This document shows, piece after piece, positions 22,836-32,774 of a stretch of DNA of 59,524 bases (position 1 is its first letter; each line of letters opens with the position of its first letter). The translations under genes were made by a program, and so were the position numbers. The notes under the pieces are model-generated. The model did no database searches. It worked only from the letters and a program-made list of their open reading frames with translations, and was not told the origin of the DNA. The stretch comes from Rhodobacter sp. CACIA14H1 (GTDB lineage Bacteria > Pseudomonadota > Alphaproteobacteria > Rhodobacterales > Rhodobacteraceae): NCBI GenBank assembly GCA_000500915.1, contig AYNO01000004.1, positions 1-59,524 of the forward strand, written 5' to 3'.

Positions 22836-22883
22836 GCCCCCGCCATAGCCTGCGGCGGGCCTCCTGTCACGCCGTCAGGGCCG

Positions 22884-23138
22884 TCACCGCGCCACCAGCG
22901 ACTCGATCCCCGCCTTGTTCGGGCAGAAGGCCGGCAGTGCCTCGGCCCGCACCACATGCGCCAGCCAGCGCGTGCAATCCTCCGACCGCCCGCAGGCCTG
23001 GCAGCGGTCCACCAGATCGGCCAGTTCGCCCCGGGTCAGCCAGCCCTCGACCACCGCATCGGTCAGGTTCACGCCCACCACGCGCCCCATCCCCCGCGTC
23101 AGGCCCCATGCCTTCGGGGCCTCCACATATCCCATCAT
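22884..23138 (-). CDS. DUF6455 family protein
   Basis: RCQACGRSEDCTRWLA...FCPNKAGIESL cysteine motif. Confidence 0.75.
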   Translation of the reverse strand: MMGYVEAPKAWGLTRGMGRVVGVNLTDAVVEGWLTRGELADLVDRCQACGRSEDCTRWLAHVVRAEALPAFCPNKAGIESLVAR

Positions 23139-23217
23139 CGCCAAGCGCCTCCTTGTCCGCGCGACAGGAAGCCTGCACCCGTCGCCCCCGCGACGCATTG
23201 ACGCAAATCAACCGCGC

Positions 23218-23943
23218 TCAGTAGCCCCGCAGCCGCTGCACCACCGCCGCCACCTGCGCCTTGCGGCGCTGGTTCGGCGGGTGGCTGCCAAGGAACTGGT
23301 CCCCCGGATCGGGCAGCCGGTCGAAGAACCCGGTCCCCCGCACCGGATCGTATCCCGCATAAAGCGCGATCTCGGCCCCCAGCGCATCGGCCTCCAGCTC
23401 GAAGGATTGCGAATAGCGCCGCGCCCCCACCGTCGCCCCCATCCGCTGCGCCGCCTGCACCGCCCCGGCATCCGCCCCCGTCGCCTGCGCAAGGATGCCG
23501 GCCATCATCGCCCCCGCCATCGCCGTCTGCTGGGTCTGCGGGATATGGCCAAGGATGTGATGCGCCGCCTCGTGGCCAAGGACGAAGGCGATCTCGTCCT
23601 CGTTCCGCGCATCCGCGATCAGCGCCAGCGTGAAGCCGAGGATCGGCCGCCCGCTGCCATCCACCGTCTGGAAGGCATTGGGCCCCTGCCCCGGCCGGTC
23701 ATCGATCACGATCCGGAAATCGCAATTCACCCCCCGCGTGCGGGCGCGGCAGATATCCTCGGTCATCGGCTCCACGCGGCTGACGACGCGGATGAAATTC
23801 GACGCCGCCTCGCGCGGGGCAAGGGGGGCGGCGACAGGCTCCGGCACGGCCACGGCAGGCGGCGCGTCATAGACCGGCCCATAGGCGGGCACACAGCCCG
23901 CCAGCCCCGCCACCGCCAGCATCGCCAGAAGAAAAACCCGCAT
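23218..23943 (-). CDS. M48 family metallopeptidase, lipoprotein
   Basis: Lipobox AGLAGC; HEXXH-type VLGHEAAHHILGHIPQ. Confidence 0.9.
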   Translation of the reverse strand: MRVFLLAMLAVAGLAGCVPAYGPVYDAPPAVAVPEPVAAPLAPREAASNFIRVVSRVEPMTEDICRARTRGVNCDFRIVIDDRPGQGPNAFQTVDGSGRPILGFTLALIADARNEDEIAFVLGHEAAHHILGHIPQTQQTAMAGAMMAGILAQATGADAGAVQAAQRMGATVGARRYSQSFELEADALGAEIALYAGYDPVRGTGFFDRLPDPGDQFLGSHPPNQRRKAQVAAVVQRLRGY

Positions 23944-24157
23944 CGCGCCTGCCCGTACCGCCCGGTGCCACCCCCGGCACGCCCGCACAAGGGGGCGCAC
24001 CCGTCCGGCACATCTCGTTTCCCGCAATCTAGCAAAGCCCGCGCCGCAGGCCAGCCCTTCCCGCCCGCCACAGGCCCCCGCTCACGCCCATGTCAGCAAG
24101 GCCCCGCCGATGCCTTTCCCGTTGCGTCCCCCCGCCCGCCCGCGCTAGCCTGTCCCC

Positions 24158-24406
24158 ATGTTCACCATCGAGCACGATTTCGACGCCACCGTGATCACCC
24201 TCATCGACGAGGGGCACGAAGGCCTGATGGAGGATGTGACCATCCTCGCCTTCGACGATTGCGTGACGATCGAACAACTGGACCCGATGACCGAAGAGCC
24301 GGTCCGCATCACCCTGTCCATGACGCAACTGCGCGACCTCGCCGCCGCGCTGGACCTTCCCGAAGGCAGCTACCGCATCGAAGGCAAACCGGCAAAACAG
24401 GGCTGA
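24158..24406 (+). CDS. Conserved hypothetical protein
   Basis: 82-aa ORF with strong codon bias, between annotated genes. Confidence 0.6.
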   Translation: MFTIEHDFDATVITLIDEGHEGLMEDVTILAFDDCVTIEQLDPMTEEPVRITLSMTQLRDLAAALDLPEGSYRIEGKPAKQG

Positions 24407-24433
24407 TCCCCCCTCTCGCCGCCCCCCCGCCAC

Positions 24434-24691
24434 TCAGTCCAGACGGAACCGCTTGTCCCGCGACGCCGCGCCGCGCAGCAGCACCAGCCGCCCCTTGGCC
24501 ACGCCCAGCGCATGGGCCAGCGCCGCCGCCACGGCGGCATTGGCCTTGCCGTCCTCGGCCGGCGCATTGACCGCGATCCGCCAGACGCCCCCCTCCAGCA
24601 CGCAGGACGCCACCCGCGCCCGCGGCGTCGCCTGCACCTCGTACTCCGCGCCCGGCACGGCCAGCGCCGAATGCCGGCCCTTCTGTGTCAT
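24434..24691 (-). CDS. DUF167 (YggU) domain protein
   Basis: VNAPAEDGKANAAVAAALAHALGVAKGRLVLLRGAASRDKRFRLD. Confidence 0.9.
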   Translation of the reverse strand: MTQKGRHSALAVPGAEYEVQATPRARVASCVLEGGVWRIAVNAPAEDGKANAAVAAALAHALGVAKGRLVLLRGAASRDKRFRLD

Positions 24692-25386
24692 TCGATACGC
24701 TCCACCAGCGCGTGGCGACCGAAACGCGCCCGTTGCTTCGCCGCAAAGCCGGAACGCAACCCCCCGCGCAGGAACAGGTTGTAACCACAGAGACAGAGGA
24801 TAAGCCCCATCGCTCCCAGCACCATACGATCCTTTGCCTCCGGCCCCTCCATAAAGGGACCTGCAAGGAACCAGAGGACCGACACACCCAGCACCACCCA
24901 GCACCCCAGAAGAAGCTTGCTCAATCCCACGTTCACCGCCGTGACACTCAGCATGGGCGCACTGCCGTCGTCCATGCGGAAGATCATCCGGTAAAGCTTC
25001 CCCTCGAATTCCTCCTGCAGCATGTCCACATGCCGTTCCCAGTTCAGCTGCCATTGCTTGGAAGCCTTGGCCCCCAGAAGCGAGAACCACGCCGATCCAA
25101 GGCCGAATACCGCGATGGCAAGGACGAAGGCCGTTAGCGGCACCTCCATCCCCGGCGCGACCGCGCCCTCTTTGGCCATGGCGCCGATCGCGACGCCGAA
25201 GCCTGCAAAAGCAGCGATCTGGAACCCCCAGAAATAGGTCGCACGTTTCCAGTACAGTTCGATCTCCACCGTCCGCAACCCGTGCGCCCGCGCCAGCGCG
25301 TCCTTCCGCGCCTCGCGCTTGTCCTCTCCGTCAAGCCCCAGCACGCCAAGATAGACGTCACGATCCTTCAAGAAACCTTCGCTCAT
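24688..25386 (-). CDS. Membrane protein, possibly RipA-family octameric membrane protein
   Basis: RTVEIELYWKRATYFWGFQIAAFAGFG motif, four predicted TM segments; 4-nt overlap with DUF167 gene. Confidence 0.55.
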   Translation of the reverse strand: MSEGFLKDRDVYLGVLGLDGEDKREARKDALARAHGLRTVEIELYWKRATYFWGFQIAAFAGFGVAIGAMAKEGAVAPGMEVPLTAFVLAIAVFGLGSAWFSLLGAKASKQWQLNWERHVDMLQEEFEGKLYRMIFRMDDGSAPMLSVTAVNVGLSKLLLGCWVVLGVSVLWFLAGPFMEGPEAKDRMVLGAMGLILCLCGYNLFLRGGLRSGFAAKQRARFGRHALVERIE

Positions 25387-25468
25387 CCCACGGCAACCCT
25401 TCAAGTCAGCGGAAATCTCGGTATCTCCTTCGATTGCAGCGACACTTCGACAGACAGGTGCAAACAGC

Positions 25469-26584
25469 ATGACCACCGCCTTCTACTCCGACGAACGCTG
25501 CTTCTGGCACCATGGCGGCCATTACGCCCTCACCCTGCCCGTCGGCGGCGCGATGGGCGGCCTCGTCCAGCCCGGCGCCGGCCTGCCCGAGAATCCGGAA
25601 ACCAAGCGCCGCCTGAAGAACCTGCTGGAGGTGACGGGGCTGCTCTCCACCCTCTCCGTCCGCTCCGCCGCCCCCGCCACCCGCGACGACCTGCTGCGCG
25701 TCCATCCCGCCGCCTATCTGGACCGCTTCAAAGCCCTCTCCGATGCGGAAGGTGGCGAACTCGGCCCCCGCGCACCCTTCGGCAGGGGCGGCTATGACAT
25801 CGCCGCGCTGTCGGCGGGGCTGGCGAAACAGGCGCTTCTGGACATCCTGTCGGGCGATATCGCCAATGCCTATGCCCTGACCCGCCCGCCGGGGCACCAT
25901 TGCCTGCCCGACCGGCCCAACGGCTTCTGCCTGCTGGCCAATATCGCCATCGCCATACGCGCCGCACAGGCCGCCACCCCCGCCCGCCGCTTTGCCGTCA
26001 TCGACTGGGACGTCCACCACGGAAACGGGACCGAGGCGATCTTCCTCGACGATCCCGAGGTGCTGACCATCTCGCTGCACCAGGACCGCAACTACCCCAC
26101 CGATACCGGCGGGGCCGACATCCGCGGCACCGGCGCGGCCCGCGGCACCAACCTGAACATCCCCCTGCCCCCCGGCACCGGCCACAGGGGCTATCTCGAG
26201 GCCTTCTCGCGCCTCGTCCTGCCGGCCCTGCTGGCACACCGCCCCGACGCGATCATCGTCGCCTGCGGCTTCGACGCCGCCGCGCTGGACCCGCTGGGCC
26301 GGATGCTGGCCACCGCCGACACCTTCCGCCAGATGACCCGCCTGACCCGGCAGGCCGCCGCGACCCTTTGCGACGGGCGGCTGCTCTGCGTCCACGAAGG
26401 CGGCTATTCCGAGGCCTACGTCCCCTTCTGCGGCCATGCCGTCATCGCCGAACTGGCGCAAAGCCCGATCGACGCGCCCGATCCGCTGGCCGCCACGCTG
26501 GCCGCCCGCCAGCCGGACGCGCGTTTCGACGCCTTCCTGTCGTCCTGGCTGGACGATATCGAAACCCTGCTGGCGCAAGCCTGA
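25469..26584 (+). CDS. Class II histone deacetylase family protein (deacetylase/amidohydrolase)
   Basis: TRPPGHHCLPDRPNGFCLLANIAIA...VIDWDVHHGNGTEAIF...VACGFDAAALDPLGRM. Confidence 0.92.
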   Translation: MTTAFYSDERCFWHHGGHYALTLPVGGAMGGLVQPGAGLPENPETKRRLKNLLEVTGLLSTLSVRSAAPATRDDLLRVHPAAYLDRFKALSDAEGGELGPRAPFGRGGYDIAALSAGLAKQALLDILSGDIANAYALTRPPGHHCLPDRPNGFCLLANIAIAIRAAQAATPARRFAVIDWDVHHGNGTEAIFLDDPEVLTISLHQDRNYPTDTGGADIRGTGAARGTNLNIPLPPGTGHRGYLEAFSRLVLPALLAHRPDAIIVACGFDAAALDPLGRMLATADTFRQMTRLTRQAAATLCDGRLLCVHEGGYSEAYVPFCGHAVIAELAQSPIDAPDPLAATLAARQPDARFDAFLSSWLDDIETLLAQA

Positions 26585-26612
26585 CCCGCCCCCTTTCCAA
26601 AAGGCCGACCGA

Positions 26613-27182
26613 ATGACCCGCAATCCCGCCGCCTTCGACTTCCTCGCCACCCGCATGTCCTACCCGGCCAAGGCGATGGTCCCCCCCGCCCCCGACCGCG
26701 CCGCGCTGGAGCCGATCCTGCAGGCCGCGCTGCGCGTGCCCGACCATGGCAAGCTGGAACCCTGGCGGCTGGTCGTGGGCCGCCGCGACGCCCTGTCCCG
26801 CTGGGCCGATCTGGGCGAGGCGCGGGCGCGGGAACTGGGCGGCGATCCGGTGATGCTGGAAAAGGGCCGCAGCCAGTTCGACCGGTCGCATCTGGCGGTG
26901 GTCGTCATCAGCGCCCCGAAAGCCGCCGACAAGGTGCCGCCGGTGGAACAGACGCTTTCGGCCGGGGCGCTCTGCCTGAACATCGTCAACGCGGCCGCCG
27001 CCGCCGGCTGGGCCGCGCAATGGCTGACAGGCTGGGTCGCGCATGACCGCGCCTTCATCGCCCGTGCCTTCGGCTGCACGGAAACCGAAAGCGTGGCGGG
27101 CATCATCCACATCGCCAGCGCGGGGGCCGAGGCGCCGGACCGCCCCCGCCCCGACCTGTCGCGCATCGTCACCTGGGCCTGA
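26613..27182 (+). CDS. Nitroreductase family protein
   Basis: ALRVPDHGKLEPWRLVVG...AAAGWAAQWLTGW. Confidence 0.9.
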   Translation: MTRNPAAFDFLATRMSYPAKAMVPPAPDRAALEPILQAALRVPDHGKLEPWRLVVGRRDALSRWADLGEARARELGGDPVMLEKGRSQFDRSHLAVVVISAPKAADKVPPVEQTLSAGALCLNIVNAAAAAGWAAQWLTGWVAHDRAFIARAFGCTETESVAGIIHIASAGAEAPDRPRPDLSRIVTWA

Positions 27183-27195
27183 AAGGGGGGCCGCC

Positions 27196-27891
27196 ATGGG
27201 CATGATCCTCTCTGCCTTCGCCGCCGCGCTGGGCCAGTGGCCCGACCCGCGCTTCCGCCGCGTCGTCCTGCTGGGGGTGGGGCTGACGCTGGGGCTGCTG
27301 GTCCTGCTCTATCTGGGCGTGCTGGCCACGATCCAGCTTCTGGTGCCCGAAACCACCGACCTGCCGCTGGTCGGGCCGGTGGGCGGGCTGGACACGGTGC
27401 TGTCCATCGGCTCGGTCCTGCTGATGCTGCTGGCCTCGGTCTTCCTGATGGTGCCCGTGGCCTCGGCCTTTTCGGGGCTGTTCCTGGAAAGCGTGGCCGA
27501 TGCGGTGGAGGACCGCCACTATCCCGCCCTGCCCCCTGCCCGCCCCGCGGGCCTTGCCGAAGGTCTGGCCGGCGCGGTCAGCTTCTTCGGGGTCGCGCTG
27601 GCGGCGAATCTGGTCGCGCTGCTGCTCTGGCCCTTCGCGGGGCCGCTGGTGCCGGTGCTGTTCTGGTCGCTGAACGGCTACCTGCTGGGGCGGGAATACT
27701 TCACCCTCGTCGCCCAGCGCCGGATGGACCGCGCGGCGGCCCGGGCGCTGTGGCGGGCCAACAAGGCCCGCATCTGGGGGGCGGGCATCCTGATGGCCGC
27801 GCCCCTGTCGGTGCCGCTGGTGAACCTGCTGATCCCGGTCTTCGGCGTGGCGACCTTCACCCATCTGGTCCACCGCCTGACCCGCCGCTGA
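27196..27891 (+). CDS. EI24 domain-containing (CysZ-like) membrane protein
   Basis: Multi-TM; LVPVLFWSLNGYLLGREYFTLVAQRRM. Confidence 0.85.
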   Translation: MGMILSAFAAALGQWPDPRFRRVVLLGVGLTLGLLVLLYLGVLATIQLLVPETTDLPLVGPVGGLDTVLSIGSVLLMLLASVFLMVPVASAFSGLFLESVADAVEDRHYPALPPARPAGLAEGLAGAVSFFGVALAANLVALLLWPFAGPLVPVLFWSLNGYLLGREYFTLVAQRRMDRAAARALWRANKARIWGAGILMAAPLSVPLVNLLIPVFGVATFTHLVHRLTRR

Positions 27892-28017
27892 CCTTCCCCG
27901 ACCAAAGCGGAGCGGGCGCAGGCGCCCGCAAGCCACCCCTGTCGCCTCCGCATCCGCTCCGGCTCCGCCGTCAGGGGGCGCGCGCGCCCCCTCTTGCCCC
28001 GCAGGCGGGGCAATTCA

Positions 28018-28046
28018 CCCCCTGTGGATATTTGCAGCGGAAAATG
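28018..28046 (+). repeat. GGATATTTG-family dispersed intergenic repeat, copy 1
   Basis: ACCCCCTGTGGATATTTGCAGCGGAAAATGG, after three GC palindromes. Confidence 0.6.
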
Positions 28047-28061
28047 GCCGCGCGGGGGGGG

Positions 28062-28331
28062 TCAGTCCGACATGACCCCGCGCATGTCGATGTCGCGCAC
28101 GCCGATCACGCCCGAGGTGATGATCCCGGCCAGCAGCAGCCAGACCAGCGCCGCGATCCATGTCGTCATCTTCGCCTTGCGGGCCACGATATGGGTGGCG
28201 GGCGCCCCCTTGGGCGTGCCCGGCACCACCTCGCCCGCGTCGCCCTGGCTGACGAAGCGCAGGGGCAGGACGACGAAGAAGGTCATGAACCAGCAGACCG
28301 CGTAAAGCACGATGGCGGAGGTGATGCTCAT
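28062..28331 (-). CDS. DUF1467 family membrane protein
   Basis: MSITSAIVLYAVCWFMTFFVVLPLRFVSQGDAGEVVPGTPKGAP. Confidence 0.88.
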   Translation of the reverse strand: MSITSAIVLYAVCWFMTFFVVLPLRFVSQGDAGEVVPGTPKGAPATHIVARKAKMTTWIAALVWLLLAGIITSGVIGVRDIDMRGVMSD

Positions 28332-28335
28332 CGGA

Positions 28336-28740
28336 TCAGACCTGTTCCAGTTCGACGAGGCAGCCGTTGAAATCCTTGGGATGCAGGAACAGCACCGGCT
28401 TGCCATGGGCGCCGATCTTCGGCTCTCCCGATCCCAGCACGCGGGCGCCTGCGGCCTTCAGCCGGTCGCGGGCGGCAAGGATGTCCTCCACCTCGTAGCA
28501 GATGTGGTGGATGCCGCCGGCCGGGTTCTTTTCCAGGAAGCCCGCGATGGGCGAGTTTTCCCCCAGCGGATAGAGCAGTTCGATCTTGGTGTTCGGCAGT
28601 TCGATGAACACCACCGTCACCCCGTGATCCGGTTCGTCCTGCGGGGCGCCGACACGCGCGCCCAGCGTGCCGCGATACTGCTCCGCCGCTGCCGCAAGGT
28701 CCGGCACGGCGATGGCCACATGGTTCAGACGTCCGATCAT
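28336..28740 (-). CDS. mce: Methylmalonyl-CoA epimerase
   Basis: MIGRLNHVAIAVPDLAAAAEQYR...GIHHICYEVEDI; VOC fold. Confidence 0.9.
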   Translation of the reverse strand: MIGRLNHVAIAVPDLAAAAEQYRGTLGARVGAPQDEPDHGVTVVFIELPNTKIELLYPLGENSPIAGFLEKNPAGGIHHICYEVEDILAARDRLKAAGARVLGSGEPKIGAHGKPVLFLHPKDFNGCLVELEQV

Positions 28741-28899
28741 CAGGTCACTCCCTCGCAAGCTCTCCTGCGGGGTTATGGGTGCGCCCCTGCCCCGGTGCAA
28801 GGGGCAGCGCCGCCGCACCCCCGTACTGAGGCGGAGAACGGAACCTTTACGCCTTCCGCGCCATTCTGCCTGCAGATGCCCAAGGACGGAAGCTGCCCC

Positions 28900-29013
28900 A
28901 TGTCCGCACCCCAGATCGCCCTCGCCCGGCCCTGTCCGGCGCCTGCCCCGCTGCGCCCCGCCCCGCTGCTCGACGCGCTGAACGCGCTGATCCTCGCGCT
29001 CTATCCCGGCTGA
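28900..29013 (+). CDS. Possible 37-aa small protein
   Basis: Upstream AAGGACGGAAG may act as RBS; 3' overlap of 13 nt with convergent GNAT gene; weak support. Confidence 0.25.
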   Translation: MSAPQIALARPCPAPAPLRPAPLLDALNALILALYPG

Positions 29014-29711
29014 AGCGCGGGGTCCGACGCCGCCCTGACCAGCGCCGTCAGGTCCGACAGCCGTTCCTTCTGCCGCCCGTCCGGGCCGAAATTGGCGGGC
29101 GACAGCCAGGCCGCATAGGCCTCGCGCAGGGCGGGCCATTCGCTGTCGATGACCGAGAACCAGGCGGAATCGCGGTTCCGCCCCTTGATGACCATGTGCT
29201 GGCGGAAGACCCCCTCGAAGGAAAAGCCCAGCCGCTGCGCTGCCCGCCGCGACGGCAGGTTCAGCGCGTTGCACTTCCATTCATAGCGGCGGTAGCCGTT
29301 GGCGAAGGCCCAGTCCATCATCAGGAACATCGCCTCGGTCGCCGCCACCGTCTGCTGGAGCTGCGGCGACAGGCAGATATGCCCCACCTCGATCACCCCG
29401 TGATCCGGCGTGATGCGCAGGAAGGACGCCACCCCCGCCGGATGCGCCGCGCCCTTCTGGCGGATGGCCCAGAAGACCGGGTCCTTGCCCGCCACCGCCT
29501 CCTTGGCCCAGCGGTGATAGGCGGGGGCCGAATGGAAGGGACCGTAGGGCATGTAATCCCACAGCGCGTCATGGCCCGCGAAGGCGCCGAACAGGTCGGC
29601 GGCATGGGCATCGGGGTCCAGAGGGTCCAGCCTTGCGTGGCGCCCCTCCAGCGGGGCATCCCCCGGCCATGCCGCCGGTTTCCATCCCGCCACCACTTCG
29701 CCCGTCATCAT
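29001..29711 (-). CDS. GNAT family N-acetyltransferase (RimJ/RimL-like)
   Basis: GVIEVGHICLSPQLQQTVAATEAMFLMMDWAF...NLPSRRAAQRLGFSFEGVFRQHMV. Confidence 0.9.
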   Translation of the reverse strand: MMTGEVVAGWKPAAWPGDAPLEGRHARLDPLDPDAHAADLFGAFAGHDALWDYMPYGPFHSAPAYHRWAKEAVAGKDPVFWAIRQKGAAHPAGVASFLRITPDHGVIEVGHICLSPQLQQTVAATEAMFLMMDWAFANGYRRYEWKCNALNLPSRRAAQRLGFSFEGVFRQHMVIKGRNRDSAWFSVIDSEWPALREAYAAWLSPANFGPDGRQKERLSDLTALVRAASDPALQPG

Positions 29712-29791
29712 CCGCCTCCCGTGCTTTGCGCGACAGTGCCCCGAGGCGGCGGCGCGGTGCAAGGGGGGCAGATTGATACCGACATGACGGC

Positions 29792-30247
29792 TTACCTCGG
29801 CGGTGCCGTCCTGCCGGCAACAGGTTGGTCCAGCTTCACATCTACCCGGTAGTGCAGGGTGCATTTCTCCAGGATTGACTTGAGTCCTGCAAAAAATCGC
29901 TCCGCCTCTTCCGTGCTCGGGGGATCCGGTATCCTCCCGGAAGGGGTCGGATACCGGTATGTCGTGGCGTATGCGACAAGATCTATCACCTTCTCGAAGT
30001 CGATCCTCACAGCACACATGTCCGGAAGCTCATCGACCATTCGGTCCAGCTGGTGACTGCCGAACTTGCGCCGTATTGCCCCTGCATCGATGCCCTCGGA
30101 TGTCAGCACAGCCATCAGAAGGTTCTCGGCGGCATAGAACATCTGCGTTGGTGAACTGGGATGCGTCGGTGAAGCGCGATGCACCATCTGGAGCGACGAC
30201 GCTGCCATATTGATGTGGCTGCCAATCAGCAGCGCCTCACGCGTCAA
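29792..30247 (-). CDS. HEPN domain protein (putative partner of adjacent MNT nucleotidyltransferase)
   Basis: QMFYAAENLLMAVLTSEG...IRRKFGSHQLDRMVDELP...YATTYRYPTPSG...AERFFAGLKSILEKC; TTG start possible, start uncertain. Confidence 0.68.
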   Translation of the reverse strand: MTREALLIGSHINMAASSLQMVHRASPTHPSSPTQMFYAAENLLMAVLTSEGIDAGAIRRKFGSHQLDRMVDELPDMCAVRIDFEKVIDLVAYATTYRYPTPSGRIPDPPSTEEAERFFAGLKSILEKCTLHYRVDVKLDQPVAGRTAPPR

Positions 30248-30578
30248 GCCTGATGCCTTCGTGTGAGACAGAATAGCTTATCGTGTTCGGCGTAGATCTT
30301 GCGGCAAGGAAATCGCTCATGCGAGTGGTCAGCAGGTCTGCATGGGCCTTCGATTTTCGACGCAGACGGAATGCGGCGACCGGGCTATCGATACCCGACG
30401 GCGCGTCATCAGGGACCACCGCCAAAATGTCGAAATCGCTGGCCTCATGGTTGTCGCCTCTTGCGCGACTCCCGAAAAGCCAGACCTGATCTGCCAACAT
30501 TTCGGTTTTGCACAGATCGACCAGTCGCCGCACGGACTCGGGAAGGTCCATCCTGGATTTTCGGGCGAGGAGCGACAT
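30237..30578 (-). CDS. Minimal nucleotidyltransferase (MNT) domain protein
   Basis: VWLFGSRARGDNHEASDFDILAVV (GSx10DxD) plus later Asp in KAHADLLTTR; overlaps the HEPN ORF. Confidence 0.82.
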   Translation of the reverse strand: MSLLARKSRMDLPESVRRLVDLCKTEMLADQVWLFGSRARGDNHEASDFDILAVVPDDAPSGIDSPVAAFRLRRKSKAHADLLTTRMSDFLAARSTPNTISYSVSHEGIRLDA

Positions 30579-30792
30579 CGGCGTTCCGTTCTGCAAGACA
30601 CGCTTGCGGTAACCTTCACACCTCACAATGTAGGGTTCTCTGCGGCTGCTGTCAAAGCCCCGCCCGATCAGGCCATGCCACGAAGAGATGATCCGGCTGA
30701 TGTATCAGCGGGATAATCGCCATCATGACGGCAACACTTCCGGCAAGTGGCCTGGCCCGCAGGCGCCCCTTCCCCTCACGCAAGGGAACCCC

Positions 30793-32577
30793 TCACTGAT
30801 CCTTCGGCACGACCCGCAGCCGCAATTCGCGCAACTGCTCGTTCGTCGGCTCGCTCGGCGCGCCCATCAGCAGGTCTTCCGCCCGCTGGTTCATCGGGAA
30901 CATGATCACCTCGCGGATGTTCTGTTCATCCGCCAGCAGCATCACCGCCCGGTCGATCCCCATCGCGCAGCCGCCATGGGGCGGGGCGCCGTATTTGAAC
31001 GCCTTGACCATCCCGCCGAACCGCTTGTCCACCTCGGAATTCGGGTATCCGGCCAGTTCGAAGGCCTTGTACATGATCTCCGGCTTGTGGTTGCGGATGC
31101 CGCCCGAAATCAGCTCATACCCGTTGCAGGCAAGGTCATACTGATAGGCATGGACCGCCAGCGGATCGCCCATCAGCGCCTCCATCCCGCCCTGCGGCAT
31201 GGAGAAGGGGTTGTGGGAAAAGTCGATCTTCCCGTCATCGGTCTTTTCGTACATCGGGAAATCGACGATCCAGGCGAAACGGAACGTATCCGTCTCGGCC
31301 AGCCCCAATTCCCGCCCGATCTCGTTCCGCGCCTTGCCCGCGAAGCTTTCGAACTGCTCGGGCTTGCCCCCGAGGAAGAAGGCCGCATCGCCCAGCCCCA
31401 GACCAAGCTGCGCACGGATCGCCTCGGTCCGCTCCGGCCCGATATTCTTGGCCAGCGGACCGGCGGCTTCCATCCCCGACCCGTCCTCGGCCTCGCGCCA
31501 GAAGATGTAGCCCATCCCCGGCAAGCCCTCTTTCTGGGCAAAGGCGTTCATCCGGTCGCAGAACTTGCGGCTCCCCCCCGTCGGCGCGGGAATGGCGCGG
31601 ACCTCGGTCCCCTCGTTCTCCAGCAGTTTCGCAAAGACGGCGAAACCCGACCCGCGGAAATGCTCGGACACGATCTGCATCTTGATCGGGTTGCGCAGGT
31701 CCGGCTTGTCCGACCCGTACCACAGCAGCGCATCCCGATAGGCGATGCGCGGCCAGTCGGAGGGCACCTTGCAATCGGGGCGGAACTCCTCGAACAGTCC
31801 CTGGATCACCGGCTGGACGGCGGCAAAGACATCCTCCTGCTCGACGAAGCTCATTTCCACGTCAAGCTGGTAGAAATCCGTGGGCGACCGGTCCGCACGC
31901 GGGTCCTCGTCGCGGAAACAGGGCGCGATCTGGAAGTAACGGTCGAACCCCGCCACCATGATCAGCTGCTTGAACTGCTGCGGCGCCTGCGGCAGCGCAT
32001 AGAACTTGCCGGGATGCAGACGCGACGGCACCAGAAAGTCCCGCGCCCCCTCCGGCGACGAGGCCGTGATGATCGGCGTCTGGAATTCGTTGAACCCCTG
32101 CCCCCACATCCGGTTGCGCAAGGACCGCACCACATTCGACCGCAGCATCATGTTGCGATGCAGCTTTTCCCGCCGCAGGTCGAGGAAGCGGTAGGTCAAC
32201 CGCGTCTCTTCGGGATAATCCACCTCGCCGAAGACCGGCATCGGCAGCTCTTCCGCAGCGCCCAGCACGGCCATGCCGGTGATATAGACCTCGATCTCGC
32301 CCGTCGGGATCTTGGGGTTCACCAGCGCGGCATCCCGCGCCTTCACCCGCCCGTCGATGCGGATGACCCATTCGGCCCGCACCTTCTCGATCTCGGCAAA
32401 GGCGGGGGAGTCGCTGTCCGCCAGCACCTGCGTGATCCCGTAATGGTCGCGCAGGTCGATGAACAGCACGCCGCCATGGTCGCGCACGCGATGCACCCAG
32501 CCCGCAAGGCGGATCTCCTGCCCGACATGGGTCTTGTTCAGTTCGGCGCAGGTATGGCTGCGATAGGCGTGCATCAT
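30793..32577 (-). CDS. aspS: Aspartate--tRNA ligase
   Basis: [81 protein letters not shown]. Confidence 0.97.
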   Translation of the reverse strand: MMHAYRSHTCAELNKTHVGQEIRLAGWVHRVRDHGGVLFIDLRDHYGITQVLADSDSPAFAEIEKVRAEWVIRIDGRVKARDAALVNPKIPTGEIEVYITGMAVLGAAEELPMPVFGEVDYPEETRLTYRFLDLRREKLHRNMMLRSNVVRSLRNRMWGQGFNEFQTPIITASSPEGARDFLVPSRLHPGKFYALPQAPQQFKQLIMVAGFDRYFQIAPCFRDEDPRADRSPTDFYQLDVEMSFVEQEDVFAAVQPVIQGLFEEFRPDCKVPSDWPRIAYRDALLWYGSDKPDLRNPIKMQIVSEHFRGSGFAVFAKLLENEGTEVRAIPAPTGGSRKFCDRMNAFAQKEGLPGMGYIFWREAEDGSGMEAAGPLAKNIGPERTEAIRAQLGLGLGDAAFFLGGKPEQFESFAGKARNEIGRELGLAETDTFRFAWIVDFPMYEKTDDGKIDFSHNPFSMPQGGMEALMGDPLAVHAYQYDLACNGYELISGGIRNHKPEIMYKAFELAGYPNSEVDKRFGGMVKAFKYGAPPHGGCAMGIDRAVMLLADEQNIREVIMFPMNQRAEDLLMGAPSEPTNEQLRELRLRVVPKDQ

Positions 32578-32774
32578 CGTTCCCCTAGACGGAGGCTTCC
32601 GGTCCGCGCCGATACACCCCTTGCCGCGCCCGAAGTCAAGTGCGCAGACCGTGCCACCCCCGGCCCGCCTTCGGTGCAGCCCTGCACAGCAACCGCGCAG
32701 CACGGCCCGTTTCCCTGCACCGCCTCACACCCCATATCCCCCGCAACCGAAACTTCCGCCGAAAGGACAGTCCG

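Noticed and set aside
27895-28061. Possible CRISPR-like or tandem repeat array from clustered palindromes
   Set aside because: The palindromes have different sequences and irregular spacing; no direct repeats or spacers.
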